Positions 13,750-25,930 of a stretch of 64,000 nt of DNA are shown piece after piece. The notes below the pieces were generated by a model. That model made no database searches, had not been told where the DNA came from, and saw only the letters and a list, made by a program, of their open reading frames with translations. The position numbers and the translations under genes were made by a program. Origin of the DNA: Zonotrichia leucophrys gambelii. Its lineage: Eukaryota > Chordata > Aves > Passeriformes > Passerellidae. The DNA is taken from NCBI RefSeq assembly GCF_028769735.1, contig NC_088173.1, forward strand, positions 66,052,963-66,116,962, given 5' to 3'. Position 1 is the first letter of the stretch. Each line of letters starts with the position of its first letter.

Positions 13750-13755
13750 ACTCAC
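13750..13755 (-). other. FGFRL1: Splice donor of the FGFRL1 exon
   Basis: On the minus strand the exon ends CATCG and is followed by GTGAGT, with GT at 13755-13754, a near-consensus U1 site. The exon leaves one base of a split codon, which matches the Asp codon expected at this junction in FGFRL1. Confidence 0.88.
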
Positions 13756-14028
13756 CGATGACGATGAGGGTGTAGTTGACGTTGGCGCTGCCGAAGCCGT
13801 TGGTGGCCTTGCAGATGTAGGTCCCCGCGTCCTCGCTCTCCACCTCCTTGATCTTCAGGCCTTGCTGGAGGATGCGGAACCTTGTCCAGCCGCTGTGGAT
13901 GGTCCGCCCGTCCTTCATCCACATGGTGAGGGGCGGCGGGTCGCCCTCCACCGGGCACAGCAGCTTGATGGTCCTGCCCAGCCTCACGGACTGGCGGTGA
14001 ATCACTTTGTCAGCGATCCTGGGGGGGC
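13756..14028 (-). CDS. FGFRL1: FGFRL1 internal exon encoding the first Ig-like domain (partial gene)
   Basis: FGFRL1 is a single-pass membrane member of the FGF receptor family that binds FGFs and heparin outside the cell but has no tyrosine kinase. It acts as a decoy or adhesion receptor in cartilage, kidney and muscle development. The 273-bp exon holds two bases of a split codon, 90 full codons and one base of the next (phase 1 at both ends). Numbering the split codon as 1, Ig hallmarks are Cys25 in KLLCPVEG, Trp37 in TMWMKD, the DAGTY motif at 67-71 and Cys73 in [11 protein letters not shown]. Cys25-Cys73 is the expected disulphide, and NYT at 85-87 is a potential N-glycosylation site. The motifs [11 protein letters not shown] and [10 protein letters not shown] are what I know from vertebrate FGFRL1 domain 1, and they distinguish it from FGFR1-4. 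No stop or frameshift is seen. Signal-peptide and later exons were not found, so the gene is partial in this window. Confidence 0.94.
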
Positions 14029-14055
14029 CTAGCGAAGAGCAGAGACAGCAACAGC
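14029..14055 (-). other. FGFRL1: Splice acceptor and polypyrimidine tract of the FGFRL1 exon
   Basis: Read on the minus strand, the bases before the exon are a pyrimidine-rich stretch (tgctgtctctgctcttcg) ending in CTAG. The AG is at 14030-14029 and the exon starts at 14028. The exon opens with G followed by seven C and then AG, so a second AG lies 10 bases inside. Its use would shift the frame, which favours the first AG. Confidence 0.85.
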
Positions 14056-17000
14056 TGTTATGGCTTTTGCCAGTGACACAGCACTGATTCAAAGCTGTGT
14101 CATCAATCCGGCCACTACACTGACTGCTACACAGAATAGAAGGTGCTTACCAAAAATCACTTCCAACCAAGGCTGAAAATGTCAGCAATTACAGAGGGAT
14201 ACAGCAAGACCTGAAGCTATAGCTTTGCAGCTCATGCTAACCCACCATGGTAGCCTGGCTCTGAGGCTCTATTGCTTTTCCAGCATTTTCCTGTCGCAAG
14301 AAGGAGCCCAACCACAAACTTTCCTGGTGTATTTGGTAAAGAAACTGTAGTTGTTTTAAACCTAACACCTATCCTGAAGGTAAAATTAGTAACAAGAGTG
14401 GTACTTACAACAAAACACTGTGCCACACCCCCCAAATGTTTTAATTCTTTCATGTTGTATGTACAGTAATTCCCTTTAATAGTCACCAGATGGGCTTTAT
14501 CTGAGACACATAAGCCTGCAGTTGTTGAACACAGAATATTCATTGGGTACTGCTTCAATAAAAGACACAGCTTAGCCTGATATGTTAACATTGCTTATAG
14601 TCCAAAAGAGGATATTTTTATAAATTTCCTTAGCAACCCTGCCGGTTTGACCCACTTGACAAATATTTGCTCTTTGTAAAAGGTGATAATTTCATACAAA
14701 AGAGAGTGTCCCTGGAATGTCAGACTAAAAACACTGTTTGCCACATGATAACAGGATGCACTTGGACAGGCCAGCAATCAGAAAAAAGAAGTGATAAAGA
14801 CTCCAGCAGTGGGAAGGCTCCCATAGCTGAATTCCAACTGAAATGCCTTCCCAAGGCTCTGAAAAGTTGAGACTTTTTCCTGCATCTGCCTTTTCTGCCT
14901 TTTCATTAATTGCACAAGTTCTCTACACAGATTGCAATAGCAGTGCTCTTCCCAGAATAGTCTATTAATGGGTGTGATAATAAGTGCCCTGTTCTTGCAC
15001 AAGGACAAAATGTTTTGCTAAGAATTGCTGATGCTGAGTTGCACCCAAAACCCACAAGATGCTTGTGGGATTTGGAAGTGTTCCCTCATATTTTGCTCCT
15101 GTTCCTAATGTCTTGCAGGATTGGGCCCACAGGGAATAAACTACAGAGCTCATATTTGCACTTCCTCATGACTAATTCCTATTATTCCAAAGTCTGCTTG
15201 ATTTTTCCTCAGCATGACTGAGGCAGTACATACAGTCCAGCTCCTGAATGACTCCAGAGCTGCTGTTGCAGTTACTCATGCTGAATACCACCCATGAATT
15301 TTGCAGCTTTGCTGGTGAAAAGAAATACTGCTCAAGCTGAGAACAGAGTGGTGAACTAACTTATTAAAGAGTTTAACTAAGAGGCTGGTTAAATCGATGG
15401 GTCTTGGACACACTCAGATTCTGATGAACTCCTAATGACCCAAAGTGAGGACCTTGAGAGCACTTATTCTGAAAAAGTCAGAGATAACAAAAAATAACAA
15501 AGAAGGTAAAGATAACACCCACCCCTTCACATCTTCTACAGTCACCTGTGGGACAGATCTTGGGGGTGATGGTATCCTCCCATACTCCAAGGGAACTGGC
15601 AAAACACCAAGAGAAATCCTGCCTGTCCAGGTGTTTCTAAAAATTCCAAACCACCCTTATGTTCTTCACCTTGTGAGATTTCCAGCCATCTCTGTGCATG
15701 GAGAGAAAACCCCAAGACCTTTTGAATGCTGGTCTGACACAAATTGCATTGCTGAATATTTGAAAATGAAAATCCACCCATGAAGAAGGGATCTGTGTGT
15801 TGCCTTTGATAAGGCAGAATTCACAAACACTGGGTGAGAATCTGCCCCCAGTTTCTATTTCCCTACATGATGCATTCACTCAGTGCAAAGGAGCTGAAAT
15901 GCCCAGACAAGCCCACAGACTTGCTGAAATTCTGGGCTGGCCCTTGGAGAGGTTCCTTTCTGACTCAGAGCCCTATCAAACCAAGTCAAACTTTACGAGT
16001 AGTTTCACTGCAACCTGCCTGTGAGCCAGGACTCTACTTCATGCATATTCAAATGACAAAAACAGATCTATAATTAGTACTGGGAAAAAAAATGCTTGGT
16101 GCAGGGCAAGCAGGGACAGTGGGGAGAGGAGCACTCTCCTCCCAGCTTGGAAGCCTGCTGTAGGCTCCTTCAAAACCCCTTTCCTTCCGACATTCATGGT
16201 GACTCCTGATGAATTTGGAGACCTGGAGGAATCAGATAGTTTCCCAGTCACGTCATGAGCTCCTCTGGGGCAGCCTGCACAGGCGGGGCTCCTGATGGCA
16301 CCAGAGTTGCCTCTGGATCTGTCACATGTTTGGGTCAGTGGTAAGCTTGGTCCTCCTAAATGCCATTTTCCTTTGACTGACCTTTCATTCTGAGGAATTG
16401 TTGGATCGGTCCCTGTCACAGGATCTATCCGCAGACCTTTATGACATTTAGAAATGGGCGCGTTTCTTAGAGCCATTCTGCCTAAAAACATTACTGCAGC
16501 TCTTCATTAGCTCCTCCAGCAGCTTTCTTAGGAACAGGAATAAAACATTCCCCTCACTCTTTTTTCCTGCTGTGAATTTTGCACTTCTCAGCAGTGTACA
16601 GCTATAGGACAAAGATGATAAGGCCTTGTTCCTGCTGTAAGTATTTCCATTTCATTACCTATCATCTTTGCATTAATAACTTTCTGCTCAAGCAGTACTC
16701 TCTGGAATCAGTGTTCTGATGTAAATATCGAGCACCATGGTAATTATTGCAATACTGTAATTTACTACTGTGTTTACAAAGAACCACAATATAATTCAGC
16801 ACCTTCACATACGACAGAGGCTTCAGGCACCCTGGCAAGCCAATGGTAGCTGGACCTCCTGAAGCTGGGCTACAGCAAGAATAAAATATTGATATCATCG
16901 GGATGTCAGTCTCTCTTTCTCATGTACAGGCATTCATTGGGTCTTATTTCACTACATATCTGCAGAGCCCTGCCTTGGGACTGCAACAGTGACGGATGAA

Positions 17001-17329
17001 TGCTTTTCCAGTCAAGACACACTTTGGCACATCTCACCACTCTGCACCATCAGAGGCATCAGGGGAGGCAGCAGAGAGGGGAAAGTTTGTTTTGCAAAAA
17101 GGCCCTTCTCCAATATCCTCTGGGCAGCGGGTGCTACTGACACAGAGCTGCCTCACACTATCCAGGCAAATCTGCACTATCTAGGCAAAAATATCTGCCC
17201 CATCTAGGCAAAAACACCTTCCCCCTCTGAATCCAGGTATTAGGCTGCTCAGCATTACTCAGGTTCTCCTGGAAATTAAAGTCCAAGGTTTCTCTGTAGC
17301 AGTTCCATCCCTTACTGCATGATAAAAAG
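14056..17329 (-). other. FGFRL1 upstream intron, nothing recognised
   Basis: Noncoding sequence upstream of the exon in the transcription direction. No exon, known repeat family or RNA gene was recognised. The frames present are short and lack domain motifs. The only structured piece is the short tandem at 17155-17218, listed separately. Confidence 0.55.
17155..17218. repeat. Short degenerate tandem repeat, about three copies of 20-24 bp
   Basis: Three imperfect copies of an atcYaggcaaa(aa) core followed by an atctgc-like spacer (ctatccaggcaaatctgc, then ctatctaggcaaaaatatct, then catctaggcaaaaacacc). It is probably a small local duplication with no sign of function. Confidence 0.6.
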
Positions 17330-17334
17330 ATGTA

Positions 17335-17720
17335 GTAAAAGCATGCCGAGCCGGCCAATTTCCCGTGTGCAGCCCTGCTGCTGACAGGAGCTCCCCACCC
17401 TCCAGCACTGGTCCCTAACATGCCAGGGGGTGTCCAGGAGAGCAGAGTGCCCAGCCAGCCCTCCCAAGGCGCTGCTTTGGGATTGTCGCTGTGTCTGACC
17501 CGCAGGGCTGGGGCACGCGTGCGCTCACAGCTGAGTGCGCGCTGCGGGAGCGGAGCCCAGCACTCGGGCCCTGCAGGCTGGATACACATCTACAGCTGCT
17601 CAGCCAGGCAGAACCCCAGGAAAGCACCTGCTGCTTCACCTACAGCTGCCAGGGAGGTAAAAACAGCCTGAACCCCGGCTCTGACTGACTTCCCATCCCT
17701 CGCCGCTGCCGGCGTCTGTC
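17335..17720. other. CpG-rich islet, candidate regulatory element or noncoding exon
   Basis: About nineteen CpGs in 385 bp, clustered around gcacgcgtgcgctc, gtgcgcgctgcgggagcgg and ctcgccgctgccggcgtc, while flanking DNA is CpG-poor. Reading frames on both strands here have no recognisable domain. It lies about 3.3 kb upstream of the FGFRL1 exon, so an intronic enhancer or alternative promoter is possible but unproven. Confidence 0.3.
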
Positions 17721-20700
17721 CCGGGCTCTAAGGCAGCAGTAAAAGGCAGATGAAATGACTGCTCAAGCCAGAGCCATGATCTCTGCTGTCCTGGACTCAG
17801 CTTTGTGTCATGTGTGAGCAGAAATGCTCTAATTGAGTGCAATACCCTGCGCCTGCTCACTATAGCACTGCTCCTGGCTTGTTTGTAGGCAAGGCAACAC
17901 CCCAGGAGCTGGAGAGCAACACCATAAGGGATCATTCTGAAACCTGAAAACATTTCATTAAACCAGACTGTTAAAATAATGACTTCATATATTTACCAAT
18001 GCAAAACTAATGCTAATATGGATCATCTTTCTGGCTAGGGGGGCATGAATCCTGTTAACTGCAATGCGCCTGCACTCACAGGTCAAAGCTCCTGGATCCT
18101 TTCAAGGCGGAGCAGCAGAGAGCAAGTGCCCTCTGGTCCTGAGTGTAAATCCTGGAGGGGTCTCTACACTGTGCTCCCCCCAATTTCTTAGCCATTAGCC
18201 AGTGATTCTTGCAAACATCCACCTGTTTTAAGTGCTGAGAATCTCCAATTGGTGATGCTTCTGAACACAGCATTTCCCTCCTGCAGTATTTTTCATGGGA
18301 TATAGGCATGAAAACAAGGCCCTAGGTAGATATTCCATCCAAGACTTTTAGGCATTTCTGTAGTCAGGAAGGGAGAGGGAACTCTTGCAGTTCTCCACCA
18401 GGCAAGGACGGCTCTCTATGGCCACAGGGCACTGCTTTTAAGCCCCATCACAGTGGAGAGGGCGCAGCTGGTTCTACAGCCTGTCTGAACAGAAGGAGCT
18501 CGCTCAGAAAGTTAAGCCCCACCTCAACACAAGCCCAGTGGGGCAGGTTTTCCTAAGTCCTCCTTGTCCTCAACCCAATAATTTCAGAGACTAATTTCTT
18601 AGTACTCTGAGGGAGAAGGGTGGGATTTCACATCTGAGGATGTGACTCGGGAAGAAGTGATGAGAATGCAGCTGCCTTCCCCCGTGCTTCGTTGTTATTC
18701 TTTCTCCAAACACAAACTAAATATAACTTTGCCTCATAACATTCAAATAATTTTAGTTACTAGCAGGGATCATGCCTGGAGTTCCAAGGGCCAGGGTGCA
18801 ATCAGGCTTAAAATATAATTTAAACAATCCAGAACCTACATTTTCCACCAAGGTACTTTCTTGCTTGTAGTTTCCCCATCTGCAAATACATATAAACACA
18901 ACCAGAAAGAAACCAACAAGCTCAGCCAGATGCCAAGTTTTCTGTTCAAGATCATATAAACTCAGTCAAACATTAACAAGGAAATGCCATGATCACCTCA
19001 TTTGTTTTAAATATTTCTGCTCATATACATGCAGACAAGTGTGCAGATTTATTTGCCTCATTTACGAATACAAGCAACTGGAATCCCCATTCTGTTCCAT
19101 TATATAAAAGACAGACTCTACACCTGTCTTGCTGAACAGCTGGGCAATTTTCAATTTATATCCACTATCCTACACCACAGAAAAGCCCCACTTGCTGCTC
19201 TGCTGCTGACACTGCTTTACGAGCATTCCTGCTCTCCTCCACAGTGCCTTGGGAAGGGATAGTAGCTGCCATTTCTTGGCAAAAGGAGTTATGTAAAACC
19301 CAAGAAAGCCTCTTTGCTTTAGCAAATAGCTATTTCCAGGAAGCAGCAAAAACAACTTCTAGAAGTGTATTTAAGATGCAGCAGTGGAATAGCCTGGAGC
19401 TTCCTGTCCATATTTCTCACAGTCAAAAACACACACACATGTAATTATATTTTCCTGGGCTGCACTGCAAAGTTCATGCACTCATTCAACTCATACATGC
19501 AGTAAACATGATTTACAGCTCTGTGTGAAACCCCTCTAAATATATGATGTTTTGATAGTGACTCAAACCCAGCACTATAATTTAGTAACACCTAGCAGTG
19601 AAAGCTAAATGATTTCCCACTCCACATTCCTAACTTTCCATGAACCTCTTTTTACTGCTAACCTGGGGAGGAGATACTGCTTCTGCAATTGTTTGGACTT
19701 ATCCTTGCTATTCCTACAACTGAACTGCACACTAATATCAGCTTCACATATGGTGAACGCACCAGCACTGACCCATGTCCTATGAGACCATTTGCCATCA
19801 TACAGTTCAAAGTGAACTTTATTAACACATTAAACATAATTACAAAGAGGAAATTCCAAGGAAGGTCAACAAGCCCGGACAGTTTCTTGGAATGGAAAGT
19901 AATTTATAATATCCACATACTGTATTGTAAAGTTTATAAAGAAGTTAAATAAGTTTTAAGAGCCCCATGGGTTATGTATATTTTATTATTTAATACCAAA
20001 CACATTCACTTGCTATATAGATAAGACTTCTTTTGAAGTGCTGTGTTAGCAAATTAGCAAAGTCATTCACAATGAAGCACCCAAACAGCCCATCAACACA
20101 TGGAATTAGCATGAGGGGCTGGAGTACCACAGATAGTGTATGTCCTATGAGGAAAATAGAGTAAGCACAGAAATGCTTCATTTCAACAGTGAGACAAAGG
20201 AATTGGACAGAGGTTACCAGCCAAGCTGCTCATTTGGTGCAAACACAATCTCTTACACCAAAACTTGAGGCAACATTTGGCCTTCACCATGCTCATCATG
20301 GTAAAACCTGAGTTTCCAAAGTCTTTACTGCCAGGGTGGTTCACAGCAAAATGAATTTTCTTTACCTTTCTAATGCTTCAAAACATACACAGGCAGCTGG
20401 AAAGGACCACCTAAAAGCCATGTTTGAAACACACATCCAGAGTCGCCTATCTTGGGGTACCTGCTGCTGCAAAGCTGGGCTGGACAATTCCTGCTTACAA
20501 TCAGAGTTTAACCTTTTCTACAATAGTTTAACCCTCTCTGCAAGACCAGCATGAGGATTATGCACCCACACTCTCTGCATATCATTAATACCATTATTTG
20601 TATTGGCGTTCAGGCTGTAATAATGGATGAATGGACAGAGGCCTGGCTCTGCTAGGACAAACTCTACCAAGGAGCAAATCCCACAGGGAAGGCTTTACAA

Positions 20701-20998
20701 AGCAGTGCTGGAAACAGTTTCAATCAAGAGGAGTAGGTGTTCCTGCAAGAGAGGAGCTCTTGGCTCTCTGCACAGTTGGAAGCCATTACATGGAGAGCAG
20801 AACTGATAAAAATGCTTTTTGAGAGAGATAAAAGGATGAATGTGTTGCCCATGTATCCCATTAACTAATGGAATAAGCAGTTCAAAGGACTTGTGAATCC
20901 AACATCTTTTCATATTTTCAAAACAAAACAGTTTGCATTTCCAAAAGGTATTTGTTAGCCAAGTAAAGTAGGGGTCAGCGTGGGGGTAACTGGCCCAA
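17721..20998 (-). other. Intronic sequence, nothing recognised
   Basis: AT-rich sequence without exons, recognisable repeats or RNA genes. It has a short CA run near 19430 and no long reading frames. Confidence 0.5.
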
Positions 20999-21070
20999 AT
21001 GCTTTGGTATGTGACATGAGGAGATCAGATTAGATGAGCTAATGGGTCCTTCTTGGCTTGAAAACATAGG
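20999..21070 (+). mobile_element. Possible short CR1 3'-end fragment
   Basis: The text gatcagattagatgagcta, then atgggtccttcttggctt, resembles the conserved end of some CR1 LINE subfamilies (agatgaYctaatgggtccYttctggc). The fragment is short and lacks the terminal octamer repeats, so a chance match is possible. Confidence 0.35.
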
Positions 21071-23947
21071 CGCCCACAGACAAAAACAATGCTTATCAAA
21101 AACAATCAAAAGATTAAAGAAAAAACCAACAGCATCTCCGTAGAACAAAGACTCTGAGCGAGGAACACAAAAACACCACAAGTATTTGCTGACCAGCCCT
21201 GATGGCTGGTCAGGCTTAGGTTTGGAAATCATGGACTGTTTGCAGAAGCAAGCTCCAGGCTTGTGGGCATGGCTCAGCCCAACAACCTGATGGAGAAAAC
21301 AGCTTTGCAGATCCATTTCACAGCAACTGAAGTGCCGTATCTTCCCTTTCTTCCCTCCCTCTGCGGTAGGAGTTGCTTTGCTGATGAAATGGATATTTAT
21401 TGATAGCACAAAAAGTACCTGACATATTTTAACATGAGTAATAACCAGCCCCTTGTGTGAAGGCTGCCAGTAAATCTCCTACTCTAGATGTTCCAAAACT
21501 AAGAAAACTAGAATATCTGGGAATGTGTTCCATTTAATTAAGTGCCCTGCATACACATTTCACTGACATTCAATAAAATAGTTATTGTATGTTGAACAAT
21601 TGGCACTTGATTATTGCTTAGATTTATTAGTTCAACAACAGTAGATGAGATACGTATCTCTTACGCAGTTTCTAAATCCTTTGAGCATATGTTTCCAATA
21701 ATCAGTTGGTATTTATTTAACATGAAATTACCATCTTATTAAGTTAAATGTGCATGGGTGACATTCAATTTCAATTGTTGCCGAACATTTTTTCAGCAGC
21801 AAAAAATAGTAACTTTATGCCTCAGGTTTCAAGGTAGCAAACGCAAAGGAGAGTTAGGATTACTTCAAATTACTTCTGAAGAAACAGACTTCATGTGCTG
21901 GAAAGTTTCTAGCGTGGAAGAAATGATATTATTTATTGTTTCTCAAGTGCTGCCAGTGGGATTAGTGTGGGCCAAAGGAGAGGACTAATATTTCTACTCA
22001 AATGCTAAAATTATACTGACGGTGCAGTTCAGGTATGCAGCTCAATGGATAATCAGAAAACTTTTCTTAGAGAAGAGATAAGTACAACAAAGGTGTGTTG
22101 GCACACACACCCTCACAATCTATCTCTTCCATTCCCATTCAAGAAGGCCAGCCCATCTAAAAAATGTCATTCCTAATTTGTTGGGCATTTTTTCAAAAGA
22201 AATGGCCTTAAAACATGGCTTCAAGTTTTTAAAATTAGAAGGTTATTTTTTTTTTTTGGCCTGCTATTTCCAGGAAGGACAAACTGCCTAATTCTGGAAG
22301 AAAGCTAGAAATACTCTGGCTTGAGGGAGGATCCAGAACCCAAGTGAAATTCCATAGCCCCAACCTGCTCTCTCCAAACCTAACCCAAAGTTCCACCATC
22401 TCCACCACAGGTCACAGAGGGACCATTCCTGCCAACACAAGACATTTGTTTGCTTCCCATAATCTCTGGGAAACAATCCAGTCAGGCAGCCCTGAATTAC
22501 CTTCTGGGTTGGATCTACCCAAATTTTAACATAAATACCAATATACTATGCCCTTCCAACTGTTTCCCAGCCATGCAAATCCTGCTTCACAAGCCCAGCG
22601 GATTTTCCAGCCAAATCGCCCACATCTTTAAGACTTTCAGTAAAACAAACCAAGCACTCCACAAGACTCAGTTTAATTCACTTTTTTTTTGGTAACAAAA
22701 CTCCCCTTCGAGCCAGCAATAGCAACCACATTCCAAATCCCCAGACTCCAAAGATAGGTGTTTATTTCTGAGACAACCTGCTGATTGCTGTCCCCTTCTT
22801 TGTCCCTCCTCCCTGCACGCAGCATTTTGTCACCCATCCATTTAATCTGAACAGTTCCTAGAAAATAGGATGCCCAAGTTCACATTTGGTGACACAGACT
22901 CCCCTTGAACCTTGGTAGTCAATATTTAACCCAGTCTGAGCACCGTGCAGGGTTTAATAAGTAATTAGACGTTTCCCTTATGGACAGGCTCTTGTGTGAG
23001 CACTGTGCAAGCAGGAAATTGTAAGTGTCATTGTTTATGTCTGCAGGAAAACAGAAACCACGATGGTTGACTCCGTGCCATGCACAGGAACGATGCAAAC
23101 ACAGACCTTTAAATAGCTGGTTTGCCTTCCTGCTAGCCCACAGCAGCAAATTTTCAGCCACAGACTGACACAGAAGCCTTTTTCACTTGTATCCAAGGAA
23201 CTGGTTTTCCTCAAAATACTCTTAAAAACCTTTTTAACCAGAATTCACTCTAAGGTCTAAAAGTGGAGAAGACTTTAAACTCTTCCATCCACTGCTGGTT
23301 CTACTGGCCTTTCCCAATAGCCAGGATGGAAAAGGTGTGATTAGTGCACTAAGGACTCAGAAAAAACCATCTTGAACACTCACTCTCGATCATGAGACAC
23401 TGCCAAAACATCCCTAAGCCTTCTGCTGTTGGGAAATCAGTGGCAGTGCCCTGCATGGCAAGGCTGCTCTCAGCCCTCCCTTCCCTCTGCCCTCGTCTCT
23501 GGGGGCTTCTATGTTTGGTCACCACAAAAGCGTGGTAACAACTGTTTGATGGTGACCACAAAGAGATAAACATTGTGGTATTTAAGAACTGGAGATATTT
23601 TCAGAGGCTTCTCTAGAACAGAAAGCATTTCCAGCTGAATGGCTGCACAGCAGGCTTGGTATGGAGACTTTGGCAGAACTGTTTTCCTATGAGAAAATCA
23701 CATTTTTGTGAAGATACAAGACTTTACCTGCTTTTCTCTTTCAAAGAGTTTTGCCTGGTTTTCTCCCCTTTTCAACTTGAGAAATATTTTGTGCAATAAT
23801 TTTGGCCAATCAAAGTAAAACACATGCAAGCAAAAAAGTTGTGGTTTTAAAAGTATGTTGACTAAGCAATGGTAATATTTTTTAAATTGGTTGTTGTGTT
23901 CCTAAAATCTGAAAACAGAATTGATTTTGGACAGTAATAAACAAAAA
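21071..23947 (-). other. Intronic sequence, nothing recognised
   Basis: AT-rich sequence with a strongly TAAT/ATTA-rich stretch at 21520-21740 and a 12-T run near 22246. No exon or identifiable repeat was seen. Confidence 0.5.
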
Positions 23948-24000
<53 letters not shown>

Positions 24001-24044
24001 TGCGTGTGTATATATACATATGTCTGTGTGTATATTATATATAA
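23948..24044. repeat. Compound (TA)n(TG)n microsatellite
   Basis: An alternating TA run at 23948-23962 passes into about fourteen TG dinucleotides to 23991 and then imperfect TA/TG alternation to 24044. The tract is almost purely alternating purine and pyrimidine. Reading frames on either strand through it are artefacts. Confidence 0.95.
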
Positions 24045-25640
24045 CTTGTCTTGCTCTGGAAGAAAAATTAAAAGTAAAAAGACAAACCTTGCTCTAAAAG
24101 AAAAATGCAAAAATGTCTCACCTTTAAGACAGCAGCATTTTAAAATCTGCCTGAAACCATTCACTGCTGCCCTACCAAAACCTTCATGGTAGGTGTGATA
24201 GGAGCTGGCTCTTTCTCTCTGAATTAAAATCTCGTCATAAAGGTCTGCCTTACATATGGCTATATCAGTGTCATAATCTGGACCAGAGACATACTTTAAA
24301 ATTAATTTTTTGATCTTCACCACCAATTATACTTTGCTTCACATCATGAAGCTGGTTTGGTGCATATGGACTAAGTTGCTTTTATATGAAATTGAGCTGC
24401 AAGGGGCATTTAGTTCTCAGAATCAGACTAAAGCTATTCTGAAGTGAAACACTCCTCTGAAATGGAGGTGCCACATCCTCAAAACCAAATGTTTTCCTTT
24501 ACAGATCCAATCTTCCCAAACCCCACCAGCTGCTAATGCAGACAGTCAGCAACTGCTACCTGGGCCCCAGGGAAACAAAAGCAGAAGCTGTCCTCTGGCA
24601 TTTCCATTAAGGAGCACTCAATCTACATGACCAAACTGGAGCTGATCCAGAATAAACTCCCAAAGTGCCTTTAGTGTGAACATCGCCTCCTCAGCACCAA
24701 ATATTTCACTTGAAAGATTTGTTCCTGTTGTGCCATTTTACAGTCTAGCTTATACACACCTGTACATCACTTCCAGGAGGGGAAAATACTTGAATGCACT
24801 TTAAAATACAGTTTTCCCAAGGCTGATTAATTGAAAACCTACATTTAAACTCAACAGACACCAAGTCTCCTGCATAGGGAAACTATCACTGAATTATTAT
24901 AGCATTCCCATCTGGTTCCTGCTCTTCAGACACTGAAGCACACACTACCTGATGAAAAAACACAATAGACTCACTGGGACAGAGGCAAGTGCAGCTTTCT
25001 GCAGCCTGCCTGCATCTGGGAGAGCTTCAAACAGACCCACTTCCTCTGTCCCTCCTCTGGTTTGCTCCCAACAGGGTTAGTGCAGTCTTAGCTGGCTTTA
25101 TTTGTTTTACTACCAGGAGAGAGTGAAGACTTCTTGCTCTGTCACACTTACTATGTCCAATTGCACCACCTAGGACTGCCAGAGGCTGTGCTGTAATGTC
25201 CTGGGACTGTTCAGCTTCTAAATCAGATAAAACCAGATTTGCATTTAATCTGGTATGTCCAAAGGTCTGCTGCACCCCTTGCTGCTCAAAAGCTGCTTCA
25301 TATCACCTGGAGGAAGATATTCCTCCTGCACCTCTACTGCGCACCAGCATGGCATGTGTCAGGATGAGTGGCACTAGCAAACCAGCACCTAGCAGTGGGT
25401 ATAGTCTGCCAAAACTGAACTACGGAAAACAAATATTTAAAATATAAATCCATTTAGATTCCCCAAACTATGGATTTGGAAATACTTCTTTGCTGAAGAT
25501 CCCACATTGCCTGCCTTTCATCCCTGTACATCTGCAGCAAGATGGTGCTATTATTTGATACACAAGCTAACTACCAACCCCTGTTCTTAGCACAGCTTTA
25601 TTTGAGCTGCCCAAACTCCAGCAGCTACAGAGGCACACGG
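24045..25640 (-). other. Intronic sequence, nothing recognised
   Basis: No exon, RNA gene or identifiable transposon was seen. Confidence 0.5.
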
Positions 25641-25649
25641 GAGTTCTGC

Positions 25650-25930
25650 TGACACTGCTCCGTGATTCCGAGTGACGCCACTCCGCTGGCGGGCTGCGCG
25701 CTGGAATGTAACATCATATCCAGCAGGTAGATAGAGCCACTGGAATATCAATTAATGCGCACTCCTATTACCTCAGTGTCTGGTAATGTGCAGTCCCTCC
25801 TGCAAGTGGAAGGGGAAGAAACCTTGAGAGCACAGGCACTATCTAGGAAAAGCTGTGCACGGAGAAATATTGTCTCGATGCGGAGCTGCCGCATCCCACG
25901 GCGCGCGTGCGGGTACCGGCACAGGCACGG
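25650..25930. other. CpG-rich islet, candidate regulatory element
   Basis: About nineteen CpGs in 280 bp, densest at ggcgggctgcgcgctgg and cacggcgcgcgtgcggg. This is the sharpest CpG concentration outside the FGFRL1 exon. Short frames cross it on both strands without recognisable motifs. It could be an intronic enhancer, an alternative first exon or promoter, or a recently unmethylated element. Confidence 0.3.
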
